A stretch of DNA of 8,320 nucleotides from Bacteroidota bacterium (GCA_023396345.1 JAEWWO010000114.1:1-8320), one strand, 5' to 3'. Counted from the stretch's first letter, positions 1-7,102 are shown. Translations and numbers: made by a program. Notes: generated by a model not told the origin, from the sequence alone.

Positions 1-1
1 G

Positions 2-561
2 TATAAAATATCAGAGAAAGACGGTATTGCGCTTGAGCCCTATCTTATAAATAAAGTGCACAATGACGGGTGTAAAATTTTGGTTTCATTTCCCGGACAT
101 GAATTTGTTGAAATAGCTACCAATGATAACAGAAGAGCGAAGTTTGCAAATATGATGGCTGAGTTTGTGAAAAAGTATAATTACGATGGTGTAGAACTTG
201 ACTGGGAGCATACCATTGATTTACAAAGTCTTTACCTGTTTATGAAAGACATCAGACAGCAGTTGAACAATGCGGAGAAAAAAATGAACAAGAAATTGTA
301 TTTGACTACGGCATTGCACTCTTACCACAAATATTCAAAGCAATTGGCAGACGAAGTAAGCAAACAGGTTGGTTTTATCAACATCATGACCTATGATATG
401 GGCGGCGGCATCTGGGGAAAAAAGGCTACGCACAATACGCCCTTACAGGAAATGAAAGATATACTGCAAAACTGGAATGTTTTTAATCCGAAAAAAATGG
501 TAAAGGCTCTCACGCTTTAATGGATTCTGTTACAGAATTGATTAAAGAAGAAAAGAAATAA
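2..561 (+). pseudogene. GH18 chitinase-like glycosidase, 5' end outside window, 3' end damaged
   Basis: The frame is open from position 2, so the gene begins left of the window; the GTG at 56 is internal. The protein shows the family 18 (chitinase/endo-beta-N-acetylglucosaminidase) TIM-barrel signs: a beta-3 strand KILVSFPG (77-100), the catalytic motif DGVELDWE (185-208; proton donor Glu at 206-208, with Glu replacing Asp at the fourth position) and the beta-6 strand MTYDM (386-400). The enzyme would cleave beta-1,4-GlcNAc polymers, with the retained GlcNAc acetamido group assisting catalysis. After KKMV (491-502) the family normally continues for roughly 80-100 residues through beta-7 and beta-8. 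Here the frame stops at 518-520. The next frame over (499-561) reads GKGSHALMDSVTELIKEEKK and then TAA, which resembles a normal GH18 C-terminal helix. I infer an internal deletion that also shifted the frame, leaving a probably inactive product. The family call is firm; the pseudogene call is moderately sure. Confidence 0.75.
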
Positions 562-589
562 GGAAAAGCAGAATCATTAATAGATTGTC

Positions 590-628
590 AGAAAGAGTAA
601 AGAAATTTGAAAAAGCTTTACTCTTTCT
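590..628. terminator. Hairpin between convergent genes, probable terminator
   Basis: AGAAAGAGTAAAG (590-602) and CTTTACTCTTTCT (616-628) form a perfect 13-bp stem with a 13-nt loop. It lies between the end of the GH18 remnant (561) and the VOC gene stop codon on the opposite strand (629-631). On the plus strand it is followed by the T-rich stretch TTATTTTAT, which fits intrinsic termination of the left gene. On the minus strand the hairpin directly follows the VOC stop codon but has no T-run after it, so termination in that direction is less certain. The stem is A+T-rich. Confidence 0.6.
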
Positions 629-991
629 TTATTTTATCTTTCCTGTTATCCACCATACATTGCCGTTGGTGTCCTGCACCGCACAATAGCGTTCGTTGTT
701 ATGTGGCTTTGATACGGGCTGCATCACTATATCGGCGCCTGCTTCCAAAGCTTTTGCCAATGTGTCGTCACAGTTGCTTACGTACACATACATGGATGCC
801 GGAAAGTAATTAAGCGAGTTAGAAGGCTCTGTAGCCATGATAACGGCATCTCTAATTTTAATTTCCGCATGAGAAATGCTACCGTTTTCGCGCTGCACTT
901 TATTTATTACAGTTGCCCCAAAAACATTTACTGTGAAGAGGATAAGCTCGTTTACATCACGAATAATAAGGTAAACATTTACTGCATTCAT
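629..991 (-). CDS. VOC (glyoxalase/bleomycin-resistance fold) family protein, PhnB-like
   Basis: A 120-residue protein, the usual size for a single-domain VOC (vicinal oxygen chelate) protein, with two beta-alpha-beta-beta-beta halves. Half one (about 3-55) has the opening strand VNVYLIIRDV, a helix ending in VFGA (23-26) and the strand pair SHAEIKIRDAVIMATE (40-55). Half two (about 65-117) has MYVYVSN, the helix DDTLAKALEAGADIVMQP and the closing strands RYCAVQDTNGNVWWITGK (101-118). The pattern matches PhnB/YdcJ-like glyoxalase-superfamily proteins, whose substrates are usually unknown. Two departures are visible: the common FYxxxFGA reads FTVNVFGA (19-26), and the common DPFGHxW reads DTNGNVW (107-113), removing a histidine often present there. 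I cannot assign a reaction. The start ATG at 989-991 begins the domain exactly. It is co-directional with the secreted-protein gene, 74 bp upstream of it on this strand. No Shine-Dalgarno sequence is visible, and only a weak -7-like TAGTTTTT lies at 1018-1025. Confidence 0.8.
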   Translation of the reverse strand: MNAVNVYLIIRDVNELILFTVNVFGATVINKVQRENGSISHAEIKIRDAVIMATEPSNSLNYFPASMYVYVSNCDDTLAKALEAGADIVMQPVSKPHNNERYCAVQDTNGNVWWITGKIK

Positions 992-1065
992 TTTTTATAA
1001 TTAAAGCGGAAACCTTAAAAAACTAAGGATTTGATGGAGAAGAATTTTGTTTATTCCATTTTTAC

Positions 1066-1365
1066 TTATCCTTTAAAAGCATTTGGCATTTTTACAGAAT
1101 CATCTCTCTCTTTATTATATGCATTCGGCATGGGAACTATTCCAGAAAGATTGGGTTTTATAACAGGGATATCATTTTTTTTGGGAGTTAGACGGGCAAT
1201 GATATCTTTATTTTTCAAATCTCTGTAATCAAACTGCGGACGATTAAAAAAAGAAGAATCCAACGGCTTTACCAAGCGTGGTTGAGATTGTTCCGAATTA
1301 TTTAGCTGGGCACTGGCAGCAAAAAAAGCAATAGAAAAAACAGCAAATAATATTATTTTTTTCAT
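1066..1365 (-). CDS. Small secreted protein of unknown function
   Basis: I chose the ATG at 1363-1365 because it starts a textbook signal peptide: MKK, a hydrophobic core IILFAVFSIAFFA, and a likely cleavage at ASA/Q near residue 19, the common Bacteroidota ending. The frame is open further upstream to another ATG at 1434, but that would put 23 odd residues before the signal peptide and start inside a palindromic repeat. The precursor is 99 residues. The mature part is hydrophilic and rich in Asn, Pro, Asp and Lys, without cysteine, a lipobox or a recognisable domain. The last 21 residues contain two copies of MPNA(Y/F) (79-83 and 93-97) separated by a charged spacer. It lies downstream of pgi on the same strand, with 99 bp and a REP-like hairpin between them, and has its own candidate promoter, so I treat it as a separate unit. 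Function unknown; likely periplasmic or exported. Confidence 0.7.
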   Translation of the reverse strand: MKKIILFAVFSIAFFAASAQLNNSEQSQPRLVKPLDSSFFNRPQFDYRDLKNKDIIARLTPKKNDIPVIKPNLSGIVPMPNAYNKERDDSVKMPNAFKG

Positions 1366-1393
1366 ACAAGATGATTTATGAAAACAAGATATA

Positions 1394-1401
1394 CAAATGT
1401 A
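1394..1401 (-). promoter_or_regulatory. Candidate promoter -7 element for the small secreted protein gene
   Basis: On the minus strand this reads TACATTTG, an exact match to the Bacteroidota -7 consensus TAnnTTTG. It would place transcription start near 1387, about 20 nt before the ATG at 1365, which supports that start codon. No good -33 TTG is present at the expected distance; the best is TTC at 1422-1424, inside the neighbouring palindrome. Confidence 0.4.
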
Positions 1402-1421
1402 ATGAATATTTTCCAGTCTAA

Positions 1422-1447
1422 GAACACGCCACATCGCGTGTTCCTAC
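1422..1447 (-). repeat. REP-like element: GTAG plus imperfect palindrome
   Basis: On the minus strand GTAG (1447-1444) is directly followed by the stem arm GAACACGC, a 6-nt apex GATGTG and the closing arm GCGTGTTC, ending at 1422. The eight outer pairs are perfect. The apex has a G-G mismatch, then A-T. It has the same 26-nt design as the element at 6950-6975, with 20 of 26 positions identical and compensating stem changes. GTAG before a palindrome is the known hallmark of REP sequences recognised by REP-associated tyrosine transposases (RAYTs). It lies just downstream of pgi on that gene's strand, so it may end or stabilise the pgi transcript, although only a weak T content follows (TTAGACTGG). 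Confidence 0.6.
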
Positions 1448-1464
1448 CCGAATATTTCTGTATT

Positions 1465-3120
1465 TTATTTTCTCATTGCTTTAAAAGCATTAATCAAACC
1501 GTTGGTAGATGAGTCGTGTGAACTTACACTTGCATCGTCCTGCAACTCAGGCAAAATTTTGCCGACAAGTTGTTTACCTAATTCCACCCCCCATTGATCA
1601 AAACTAAAAATATTCCAGATTACCCCTTGTACAAAAATTTTGTGTTCGTACAACGCAATCATGCTGCCCAAGGTTTCGGGAGTAATTTGTTTTATCAGGA
1701 AAGAATTGGTAGGACGGTTGCCTTTGAAAACTTTAAAAGGAGTGAGCTTTTTAATTTCCTCATCAGACTTTCCTGCTTTCTTTAATTCTTCTTTTACTTC
1801 CACTTCCGATTTTCCGTTCATTAAAGCTTCGGTTTGTGCAAAGAAATTGCTCAATAGTTTTACGTGATGATCGCCGATAGCATTGTGGCTTATTGCCGGA
1901 GCTATAAAGTCTGCAGGTATCACTAACGTACCCTGATGTATTAACTGATAAAAAGCGTGCTGTCCGTTTGTGCCCGGTTCGCCCCAGATAACCGGTCCGG
2001 TTTTGTAGGAAACTTCATCACCTTTTCTGTCTACACTTTTACCGTTGCTTTCCATATTTCCCTGCTGGAAATAAGCCGCAAAGCGGTGCAAATACTGGTC
2101 GTAAGGCAATATTACTTCTGTTTGTGCTTTCAAAAAGTTTACATACCAAATGCCTAACAACGCCATAATAACCGGAACATTTTTTTCAAACTTTTCTGTT
2201 TTAAAATGTTCATCAACTTTATAAGCACCTTTTAATAAAGCTTCAAAATTGTCGTATCCTATGGTCAGCGCAATGGATAAACCAATGGCACTCCACAGAG
2301 AATATCTTCCGCCAACCCAATCCCAGAATTCAAACATATTGGCTGTATCAATGCCGAATTTAGATACTTCTTTTTCATTTGTGCTTAACGCCACAAAATG
2401 TTTGGCAACATGTGCCTCATCCTGCGCAGTTTGTAAAAACCAGTCTCTCGCTGTGTGCGCATTGGTCATGGTTTCCTGCGTGGTAAATGTTTTGGAAGCT
2501 ATCAGAAACAAAGTTTCTTCGGCATTAATTTTCTTTAAGGTTTCTGCAATGTGCGTACCGTCAACATTGCTTACAAAATAAGTTTCAATGCCTTCAACCC
2601 AGTAAGGTTTCAGTGCTTCTGTAACCATTACAGGACCTAAGTCGCTGCCGCCTATACCAATGTTTACAATGTATTTTATTTTTTTGCCAGTATAGCCTTT
2701 CCATTCTCCGGAATGCACTTTGGCTACAAAGTTTTTCATTTGCTCCAGTACGGCAAATACATCGGGCATCACATCTTTTCCGTCAACCAATACTTCATCT
2801 TCCGAAAAGTTTCTAAGTGCAGTATGCAATACGGCACGTCCTTCGGTTTCATTGATGATATCACCTTTAAACATCGCTTCTATTGCGGCAGGAACCTGAC
2901 AGTCTTCTGCAAGAGAATAAAGCAGATGCATGGTTTTTTCATTCACCAGATTTTTGGAATAATCAAAAAGAATATCGCCCAACTGAAGAGAAAATTTATT
3001 GAATCTGTTCTCGTCCTGTGAAAACATATCGCTGATCTTGGTATTACTCATTTGATCATTAAGATGTTTTTTCAGAAGAAGCCACGCTTGTGTTGATGTA
3101 GGATTAATTTTAGGTAACAT
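1465..3120 (-). CDS. pgi: Glucose-6-phosphate isomerase
   Basis: Catalyses the reversible conversion of D-glucose 6-phosphate to D-fructose 6-phosphate in the cytoplasm (glycolysis, gluconeogenesis, entry to amino-sugar synthesis). At 551 residues it matches the long bacterial form (E. coli 549). Visible signs are the N-terminus INPTSTQAW, the sugar-phosphate binding segment [10 protein letters not shown] (154-163), the SKTFTTQET loop (209-217), PGI signature 1 around [16 protein letters not shown] (267-282), and signature 2 from [17 protein letters not shown] to [11 protein letters not shown] (487-516). The expected catalytic residues are all present: Glu357 in GNMESNG, His388 in GTNGQHAF and Lys516 in ELGK, each at the E. 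coli position plus two. The ATG at 3118-3120 aligns with the family N-terminus. It is divergent from the DUF2723 gene across a 377-bp gap with a candidate promoter at 3152-3159. No Shine-Dalgarno sequence precedes it (TATATAAAAC). Complete and apparently functional. Confidence 0.97.
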   Translation of the reverse strand: MLPKINPTSTQAWLLLKKHLNDQMSNTKISDMFSQDENRFNKFSLQLGDILFDYSKNLVNEKTMHLLYSLAEDCQVPAAIEAMFKGDIINETEGRAVLHTALRNFSEDEVLVDGKDVMPDVFAVLEQMKNFVAKVHSGEWKGYTGKKIKYIVNIGIGGSDLGPVMVTEALKPYWVEGIETYFVSNVDGTHIAETLKKINAEETLFLIASKTFTTQETMTNAHTARDWFLQTAQDEAHVAKHFVALSTNEKEVSKFGIDTANMFEFWDWVGGRYSLWSAIGLSIALTIGYDNFEALLKGAYKVDEHFKTEKFEKNVPVIMALLGIWYVNFLKAQTEVILPYDQYLHRFAAYFQQGNMESNGKSVDRKGDEVSYKTGPVIWGEPGTNGQHAFYQLIHQGTLVIPADFIAPAISHNAIGDHHVKLLSNFFAQTEALMNGKSEVEVKEELKKAGKSDEEIKKLTPFKVFKGNRPTNSFLIKQITPETLGSMIALYEHKIFVQGVIWNIFSFDQWGVELGKQLVGKILPELQDDASVSSHDSSTNGLINAFKAMRK

Positions 3121-3151
3121 GTTTTATATAGTCATTTTTGTTTTCGAATGC

Positions 3152-3159
3152 CAAAGATA
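3152..3159 (-). promoter_or_regulatory. Candidate pgi promoter -7 element
   Basis: The minus strand reads TATCTTTG, an exact TAnnTTTG match. A TTG lies upstream at 3177-3175, but the spacing is only 15 nt, shorter than the usual 17-23. Predicted start is near 3145, giving a leader of about 25 nt before the pgi ATG. Confidence 0.4.
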
Positions 3160-3251
3160 AACTGAAACCTTTAACAAAAAACATAAAATTTATTTTAATA
3201 AGAAAGAAAGCAATTTTTAATGAATGGTTAATGATTATGTTACGTAAGGCT

Positions 3252-3285
3252 TAGTTCTGCGAGGCGTCCTCGCCTCGCAGAACTA
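3252..3285. repeat. 15-bp GC-rich perfect hairpin, dispersed-repeat-like
   Basis: TAGTTCTGCGAGGCG (3252-3266) pairs perfectly with CGCCTCGCAGAACTA (3271-3285) around the loop TCCT. Its high G+C content contrasts sharply with the surrounding DNA. It sits between two divergent promoters, so it is not placed as a terminator for either neighbour. It lacks the GTAG tetranucleotide seen in the other two palindromes of this window, which suggests a different repeat family or a cruciform/regulatory site. Confidence 0.65.
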
Positions 3286-3289
3286 TTCT

Positions 3290-3304
3290 ATCGCCTCCGG
3301 CGAT
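3290..3304. repeat. Second short hairpin next to the 15-bp hairpin
   Basis: ATCGCC (3290-3295) and GGCGAT (3299-3304) form a 6-bp stem with a 3-nt loop TCC, only 4 nt after the larger hairpin. Both contain CGCCTC. Paired neighbouring palindromes of this kind are typical of composite interspersed repeats (BIME-like), but one copy cannot prove that. Confidence 0.45.
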
Positions 3305-3426
3305 TGTTTATTGTTTTTACAAATTTTTATTTGCAGAAAAGTGCTTGCAAAGAATAAAAATTAATCATTAATCATCAATAATTAATCATTTACTAAAATA
3401 TGTTTTTCAATTTACTGCTTTTTAAT

Positions 3427-3434
3427 TAGGTTTG
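3427..3434 (+). promoter_or_regulatory. Candidate promoter -7 element of the DUF2723 gene
   Basis: TAGGTTTG matches TAnnTTTG exactly. A T-rich TTTTT at 3403-3407 lies 19 nt upstream in the place of the -33 TTG/TTTG but is a poor match to it. Predicted start near 3441 gives a leader of about 57 nt before the ATG at 3498. Confidence 0.45.
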
Positions 3435-3497
3435 CGCATAATTTAGCTGTAATAAGCCATATTTATTTAAAATTTTTTGTAGAAAAATTATAACCAG

Positions 3498-6400
3498 ATG
3501 AGTTTTAAAAAAGTCAACAATATAGTTGGATGGGCAATATTTTTTATTGCCTGTATTGTATATGTATCTACGTCTGAAGCCGGTGGAAGTTTTTGGGATT
3601 GTGGCGAATTTGTAAGTACTGCCTATAAGTTGCAGATACCGCATCCGCCGGGTGCTCCTTTGTTTGTATTATTGGGTCGCTTTTTTATTATTCTTTTTGG
3701 CGATGATCCTATGAACGCAGCCAAAGCAGTAAACATTATGAATGCCTTAGCCAGTGCGTTTACTATTTTGTTCCTCTTCTGGACCATTACGCACTTTGCC
3801 CGCAGAATTATCAATGGCAACAAGCCCTTTGAAGAAATGACAGGTAACCATATCTGGACTATTATGGCAGCCGGAGCTATAGGTGCGCTGGCATTTACTT
3901 TCAGTGATTCTTTCTGGTACAGCGCTGTTGAAGGTGAAGTATATGCGCTGTCTTCCTTCTTTACTGCGATTACTTTCTGGGCAATATTGCGCTGGGAGCA
4001 TATGGCAGATAAGCCGGGAGCAGACAAATGGATAATATTTATTTTCTTCTTAATGGGATTGGCAATTGGTGTGCACCTGTTGAATTTATTGACCATTCCC
4101 GCTATTATACTGGTTATTTATTTCAGAAGAAGACATGAGTTTGATTACGCAGTTATAAGAAAATGGTTTTTGAGGTTGATGGTAGCAGCCGGTGTTTTAG
4201 GTTTTATCGGCGCATTGATTACCGCTCCTGCTGCACAGTATATGGGTAATGAAAGCTCCGGTACAGATGCTACTCCTGCAGGGTTAATTCTCTTTTTGGT
4301 TGCAGCGGCAATTGGTTTATTCTTCCTTGTGGAAAAATGGAGCAAAAAAGATAAAGAACTGTGGGGTGGTGCGTATATATTTTTAGTATTGAGTGCAGCT
4401 ATCTTAGGTGTAGTGCAAATGGGATTGATACAGTATTCTATCAAGGCTGCAGGTGCTATGGACAGATTGTTTGTAAACAGTTTCGGTATGCCTTATTTCG
4501 TGGGCTTCGGATTCTTCTTTGCATTGGTGGCTGTAGCATTGTACGTCGGAATAAAATACGCAGGTAAAAAAGGCTTCAAGTATTTAAGCCTTTCTCTGTG
4601 GAGCATCTCTTTTATCTTAATCGGTTACAGTACTTACTTAACTACCTTAATCAGAAGTAATGCCAATCCTTCTATAGATATGTTCAACGTTGATAATCCC
4701 ATGAGTTTGGTTGGTTATCTGGGACGTGAACAATATGGTGATTTTCCTTTATTGTACGGTCAGAAATTTACTGCCGGTGCGCCTACTTATGTAGATGCAG
4801 GAAACACGTATGCTAAAGCAACGGACATTGATCCGAATGCTAAACCTGAATACATAGTTACAGGTAAAAAAAGTAAAGCAATGTATGATAAAGAAGATAA
4901 AATGGCTTTCCCCCGTGTGTGGAACAACGGCAGCGACCGCGGACAGGCAGATTATTACGCAGCTTTTTTAGGCATAGGTAAATATCAGAATCCGCAAACC
5001 GGACAGGTACAGTGGGAGAGAGAACCTAATTTTATCGACAATATTAAATTCTATATCGGTTATCAGAATTATTATATGTTCCTCAGGTATTTCTTATGGA
5101 ACTACAGTGGAAGACAAAATGATTTGCAGGGCAATGGCGGCGGAGATGTGCGCGGAGGTAACTGGATTACGGGTATTCCGTTTATAGATAACCTGATGTA
5201 TGGTGACCAGAGCGTTATGCCGGACAGCTTAAAGAATAATAAAGCAAGAAATACTTTCTTCCTGTTACCGTTAATATTGGGTTTGATAGGCATGTTCTAT
5301 CATTTCAAAGTGAAGAAAGACGATGCGTTGATTACGTTTATGCTGTTCTTTATGACAGGTTTTGCCATTATTATTTATCTGAATCAGGCGGGTAATGAAC
5401 CTCGTGAACGTGACTACGCCTTTGCGGGAGCAACCTATGCCTTTGCTATATGGATTGGATTAGGATTATTAAAAGTGCGGGAATGGTTTCAGAAAATCGG
5501 TAGTCAAAAAGTGGCAACAGCTGGAGCATTTGTCGTTTGTCTGCTTGCCGTGCCGGTACTTATGGCGCAGCAGGGATGGGACGATCATGACAGAAGCAAG
5601 AAAACTTTAGCACCTAATCTGGCAGTAAACTATCTGGAAAGTTGTGCGCCGAATGCCATTCTTTTCTCCTTTGGCGATAACGACACTTATCCGTTGTGGT
5701 ATGCACAGGAAGTGTTGGGTGTGCGAAGAGATATAAGGGTAGTCAACACAAGCTTACTTGGAATTGACTGGTACATCAATGGTTTGCGCAGTAAAGTAAA
5801 TGATAGTGCTCCTATAGATGTAATTTATTCAAGAGCACAAATGGAAGGCGACAGAAGAAATGTAATTTATTACAATCCAAATCCTGCTTTCCCTGAAGAC
5901 AGATACTACAATCTGTACGATATGATGAAGGATTATGCAGGTGTGGATAATCCGGCTACAATGCTTACGGCACAGGATGGTTCTCAGTTCAATACTTTCC
6001 CGGTGAAAAAAGTTTTCGTTCCGGTTGACGCAAGTGTGGTAACTGCCAATGGTACAATCAATGCCGGAGAAACACCATTAGCACAGATGGAGTTTGATAT
6101 ACCTAAAAATTATCTGGCTAAAAATGATTGGGCACAATTAAATATTATCGCAGCTAATCAGTGGAAACGCCCGATTTATTTCACCAATGCAAGTACTTAT
6201 CAGATTGGATTAGGTTTTGAAAAATTCCTGAGAAAAGAAGGTATGTCTTACAGACTTACTCCTGTACAACCACAAAATACAGAATTTGGCGATGCTATCA
6301 ATGCGGAAAAAGGTTATCCGATAGTGATGAACAAATTCAAATTTGGTAATGCAGACTTACCGGGAGTATATTTTGATGAAGAGAACAGAAGACATTTGGT

Positions 6401-6833
6401 TTCTATACGTGTTGCTGCTGCTCAGTTAGCTTTAGAGCTGGCGAATCAGGGTAGAAAAGAAGAAGCCAGAAAAGTATTGCAGAAAGCAGACAAAGGTATG
6501 TTGCAGGAAAATATGCCTTACGGAATGGTGAGTACTAATAATATGCACAACAGAGCTTCATTCAATATGTTGCAGGCGGCATTACTGGCGGAAGATAAAG
6601 AACTGTTTAAGAAAATTGCAGCATCTTTAAAGAAAGATTTTTCTCAACAGATTAATTATGTAAACACATTGGGTACCGATAAAGTCGGTGCATATGTTTC
6701 TAATGAGGCAGCCGTGTCACAACAAATGTTACAGGGTATTGCAGATATGGAAAGTATGCTTAATCAGCCAATGAATATAAATGCAGAAAACACAAACAGG
6801 CTGGATACTACGAACAGAGATTCTGCAAAATAG
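3498..6833 (+). CDS. DUF2723 multi-pass membrane protein, probable GT-C-type glycosyltransferase
   Basis: An 1111-residue protein of the Bacteroidota-type long DUF2723 architecture. Residues 9-24 form the first membrane segment. Then comes the family's signature loop GGSFWDCGEF (29-38) with acidic Asp34 and Glu37, followed by HPPGAPLF (49-56), SAVEGEVYALSSF (142-154) and GVHLLNL (191-197). This resembles the GT-C layout of protein O-mannosyltransferases, where acidic residues in the first outer loop are catalytic. Further hydrophobic segments lie near 53-68, 81-100, 122-136, 178-208, 225-243, 261-278, 291-312, 332-352, 362-382, 585-602, 611-628, 640-658 and 672-690. A large hydrophilic region (about 390-580) lies between them. 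EPRERDYAFAG (634-644) is a conserved block. The part after 690, including FGDNDTYPLWYAQEVLG (725-741), is soluble and ends in a helical, repeat-like tail (about 970-1085). The likely role is sugar transfer from a lipid donor to an envelope acceptor; donor and acceptor are unknown. The ATG start fits the first membrane helix, and no Shine-Dalgarno sequence is present. Confidence 0.88.
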   Translation: MSFKKVNNIVGWAIFFIACIVYVSTSEAGGSFWDCGEFVSTAYKLQIPHPPGAPLFVLLGRFFIILFGDDPMNAAKAVNIMNALASAFTILFLFWTITHFARRIINGNKPFEEMTGNHIWTIMAAGAIGALAFTFSDSFWYSAVEGEVYALSSFFTAITFWAILRWEHMADKPGADKWIIFIFFLMGLAIGVHLLNLLTIPAIILVIYFRRRHEFDYAVIRKWFLRLMVAAGVLGFIGALITAPAAQYMGNESSGTDATPAGLILFLVAAAIGLFFLVEKWSKKDKELWGGAYIFLVLSAAILGVVQMGLIQYSIKAAGAMDRLFVNSFGMPYFVGFGFFFALVAVALYVGIKYAGKKGFKYLSLSLWSISFILIGYSTYLTTLIRSNANPSIDMFNVDNPMSLVGYLGREQYGDFPLLYGQKFTAGAPTYVDAGNTYAKATDIDPNAKPEYIVTGKKSKAMYDKEDKMAFPRVWNNGSDRGQADYYAAFLGIGKYQNPQTGQVQWEREPNFIDNIKFYIGYQNYYMFLRYFLWNYSGRQNDLQGNGGGDVRGGNWITGIPFIDNLMYGDQSVMPDSLKNNKARNTFFLLPLILGLIGMFYHFKVKKDDALITFMLFFMTGFAIIIYLNQAGNEPRERDYAFAGATYAFAIWIGLGLLKVREWFQKIGSQKVATAGAFVVCLLAVPVLMAQQGWDDHDRSKKTLAPNLAVNYLESCAPNAILFSFGDNDTYPLWYAQEVLGVRRDIRVVNTSLLGIDWYINGLRSKVNDSAPIDVIYSRAQMEGDRRNVIYYNPNPAFPEDRYYNLYDMMKDYAGVDNPATMLTAQDGSQFNTFPVKKVFVPVDASVVTANGTINAGETPLAQMEFDIPKNYLAKNDWAQLNIIAANQWKRPIYFTNASTYQIGLGFEKFLRKEGMSYRLTPVQPQNTEFGDAINAEKGYPIVMNKFKFGNADLPGVYFDEENRRHLVSIRVAAAQLALELANQGRKEEARKVLQKADKGMLQENMPYGMVSTNNMHNRASFNMLQAALLAEDKELFKKIAASLKKDFSQQINYVNTLGTDKVGAYVSNEAAVSQQMLQGIADMESMLNQPMNINAENTNRLDTTNRDSAK

Positions 6834-6854
6834 TAAGTAGCTGATAGAGGCTAA

Positions 6855-6889
6855 ATGATAGATGATAGATGATAGAGGATAGAGGAGAG
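6855..6889 (+). repeat. Tandem 7-bp repeat, five units
   Basis: Three exact ATGATAG units (6855-6861, 6862-6868, 6869-6875) are followed by the degenerate units AGGATAG (6876-6882) and AGGAGAG (6883-6889). The array begins 21 bp after the DUF2723 stop codon. The loss of identity toward the right is consistent with slippage growth at the left end. It is outside the coding region, so length change would not alter a protein. Confidence 0.75.
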
Positions 6890-6949
6890 TTGAAAATGAA
6901 AAATTAAAATGTAAGGTCTGTTTTTTATAGACTTCCATAAAATTAATGA

Positions 6950-6975
6950 GTAGGAATGCGCCACGTGGCGCATTC
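6950..6975 (+). repeat. REP-like element: GTAG plus 22-bp perfect palindrome, possible terminator
   Basis: GTAG (6950-6953) is followed by arms GAATGCGCCAC (6954-6964) and GTGGCGCATTC (6965-6975), a perfect palindrome. In RNA the centre would open into a small loop. It matches the element at 1422-1447 (minus strand) in length, GTAG position and 20 of 26 bases. TTTATTTATA follows directly, so it could also act as an intrinsic terminator of the DUF2723 transcript, about 120 nt past the stop codon. Confidence 0.7.
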
Positions 6976-7081
6976 TTTATTTATAGAGCTTTTATTTATA
7001 TATGTCTTTTTCTTTCTCTAAATAGATGAGTTAGGGGGATTCTCTTTTGAAACTTTTTATTTTGATATATCTGTCTTAACT

Positions 7082-7102
7082 CCCCTCTCCTAAGGAGAGG
7101 GG
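7082..7102. repeat. 9-bp GC-rich hairpin upstream of ugd
   Basis: CCCCTCTCC (7082-7090) and GGAGAGGGG (7094-7102) form a perfect stem with the loop TAA, followed by TTGAGGGTGAGG. From memory, palindromes with this CCCCTCTCC core and a GGGTGAGG flank occur as dispersed intergenic repeats in many bacterial genomes; I cannot verify copy number here. It ends one base before the -33 TTG of the ugd promoter, so it may influence ugd transcription, or end read-through from upstream although no T-run follows. Confidence 0.6.

Larger units (their letters stand above)
3121..3497. other. Divergent intergenic region between pgi and the DUF2723 gene
   Basis: This gap of 377 bp carries no convincing gene. 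It is strongly A+T-rich except for a GC-rich island at 3252-3304 made of two hairpins. A candidate promoter faces each flanking gene (3152-3159 minus, 3427-3434 plus). TTAATGATTA (3228-3237) is the exact inverted copy of TAATCATTAA (3362-3371), so inverted repeats bracket the hairpin island. TTAATCAT occurs three times at 3361-3368, 3368-3375 and 3382-3389. Confidence 0.8.

Noticed and set aside
499..561. Programmed frameshift joining the two GH18 frames
   Set aside because: The run of A at 491-497 could slip, but restoring the frame adds only about 18 residues and not the missing barrel strands, so a deletion explains the data better.
607..813. Plus-strand frame with a hydrophobic start (MKKLYSFFILSFLL)
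   Set aside because: It looks like a signal peptide but is antisense to the VOC gene, and its first codons come from the hairpin at 590-628. The rest of the product has no domain pattern.
1366..1434. Extension of the small secreted protein to the ATG at 1434
   Set aside because: It would add 23 residues before a complete signal peptide and begin inside the REP-like palindrome. The -7 candidate at 1394-1401 gives a transcript starting after it.
1422..1447. Simple intrinsic terminator of pgi
   Set aside because: The minus-strand sequence after the stem (TTAGACTGG) is not a T-run, and the GTAG head and match to the second element favour a REP-like repeat. A transcript-end role remains possible.
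2249..2581. 110-codon open frame on the strand opposite pgi
   Set aside because: It lies fully inside a complete, motif-rich pgi gene and is explained by antisense coding constraint.
3361..3389. CRISPR-like direct repeats (TTAATCAT copies)
   Set aside because: Only three 8-bp A+T-rich copies, two of them overlapping, without spacers of constant length or a cas gene.
3623..4096. 157-codon open frame opposite the DUF2723 gene
   Set aside because: It is antisense to conserved membrane-segment coding sequence and its product shows no coherent domain.
6729..6938. Minus-strand frame of 69 codons across the end of the DUF2723 gene
   Set aside because: Its Ile/Tyr/Ser-rich stretch is just the translation of the 7-bp tandem repeat; no start or family support.
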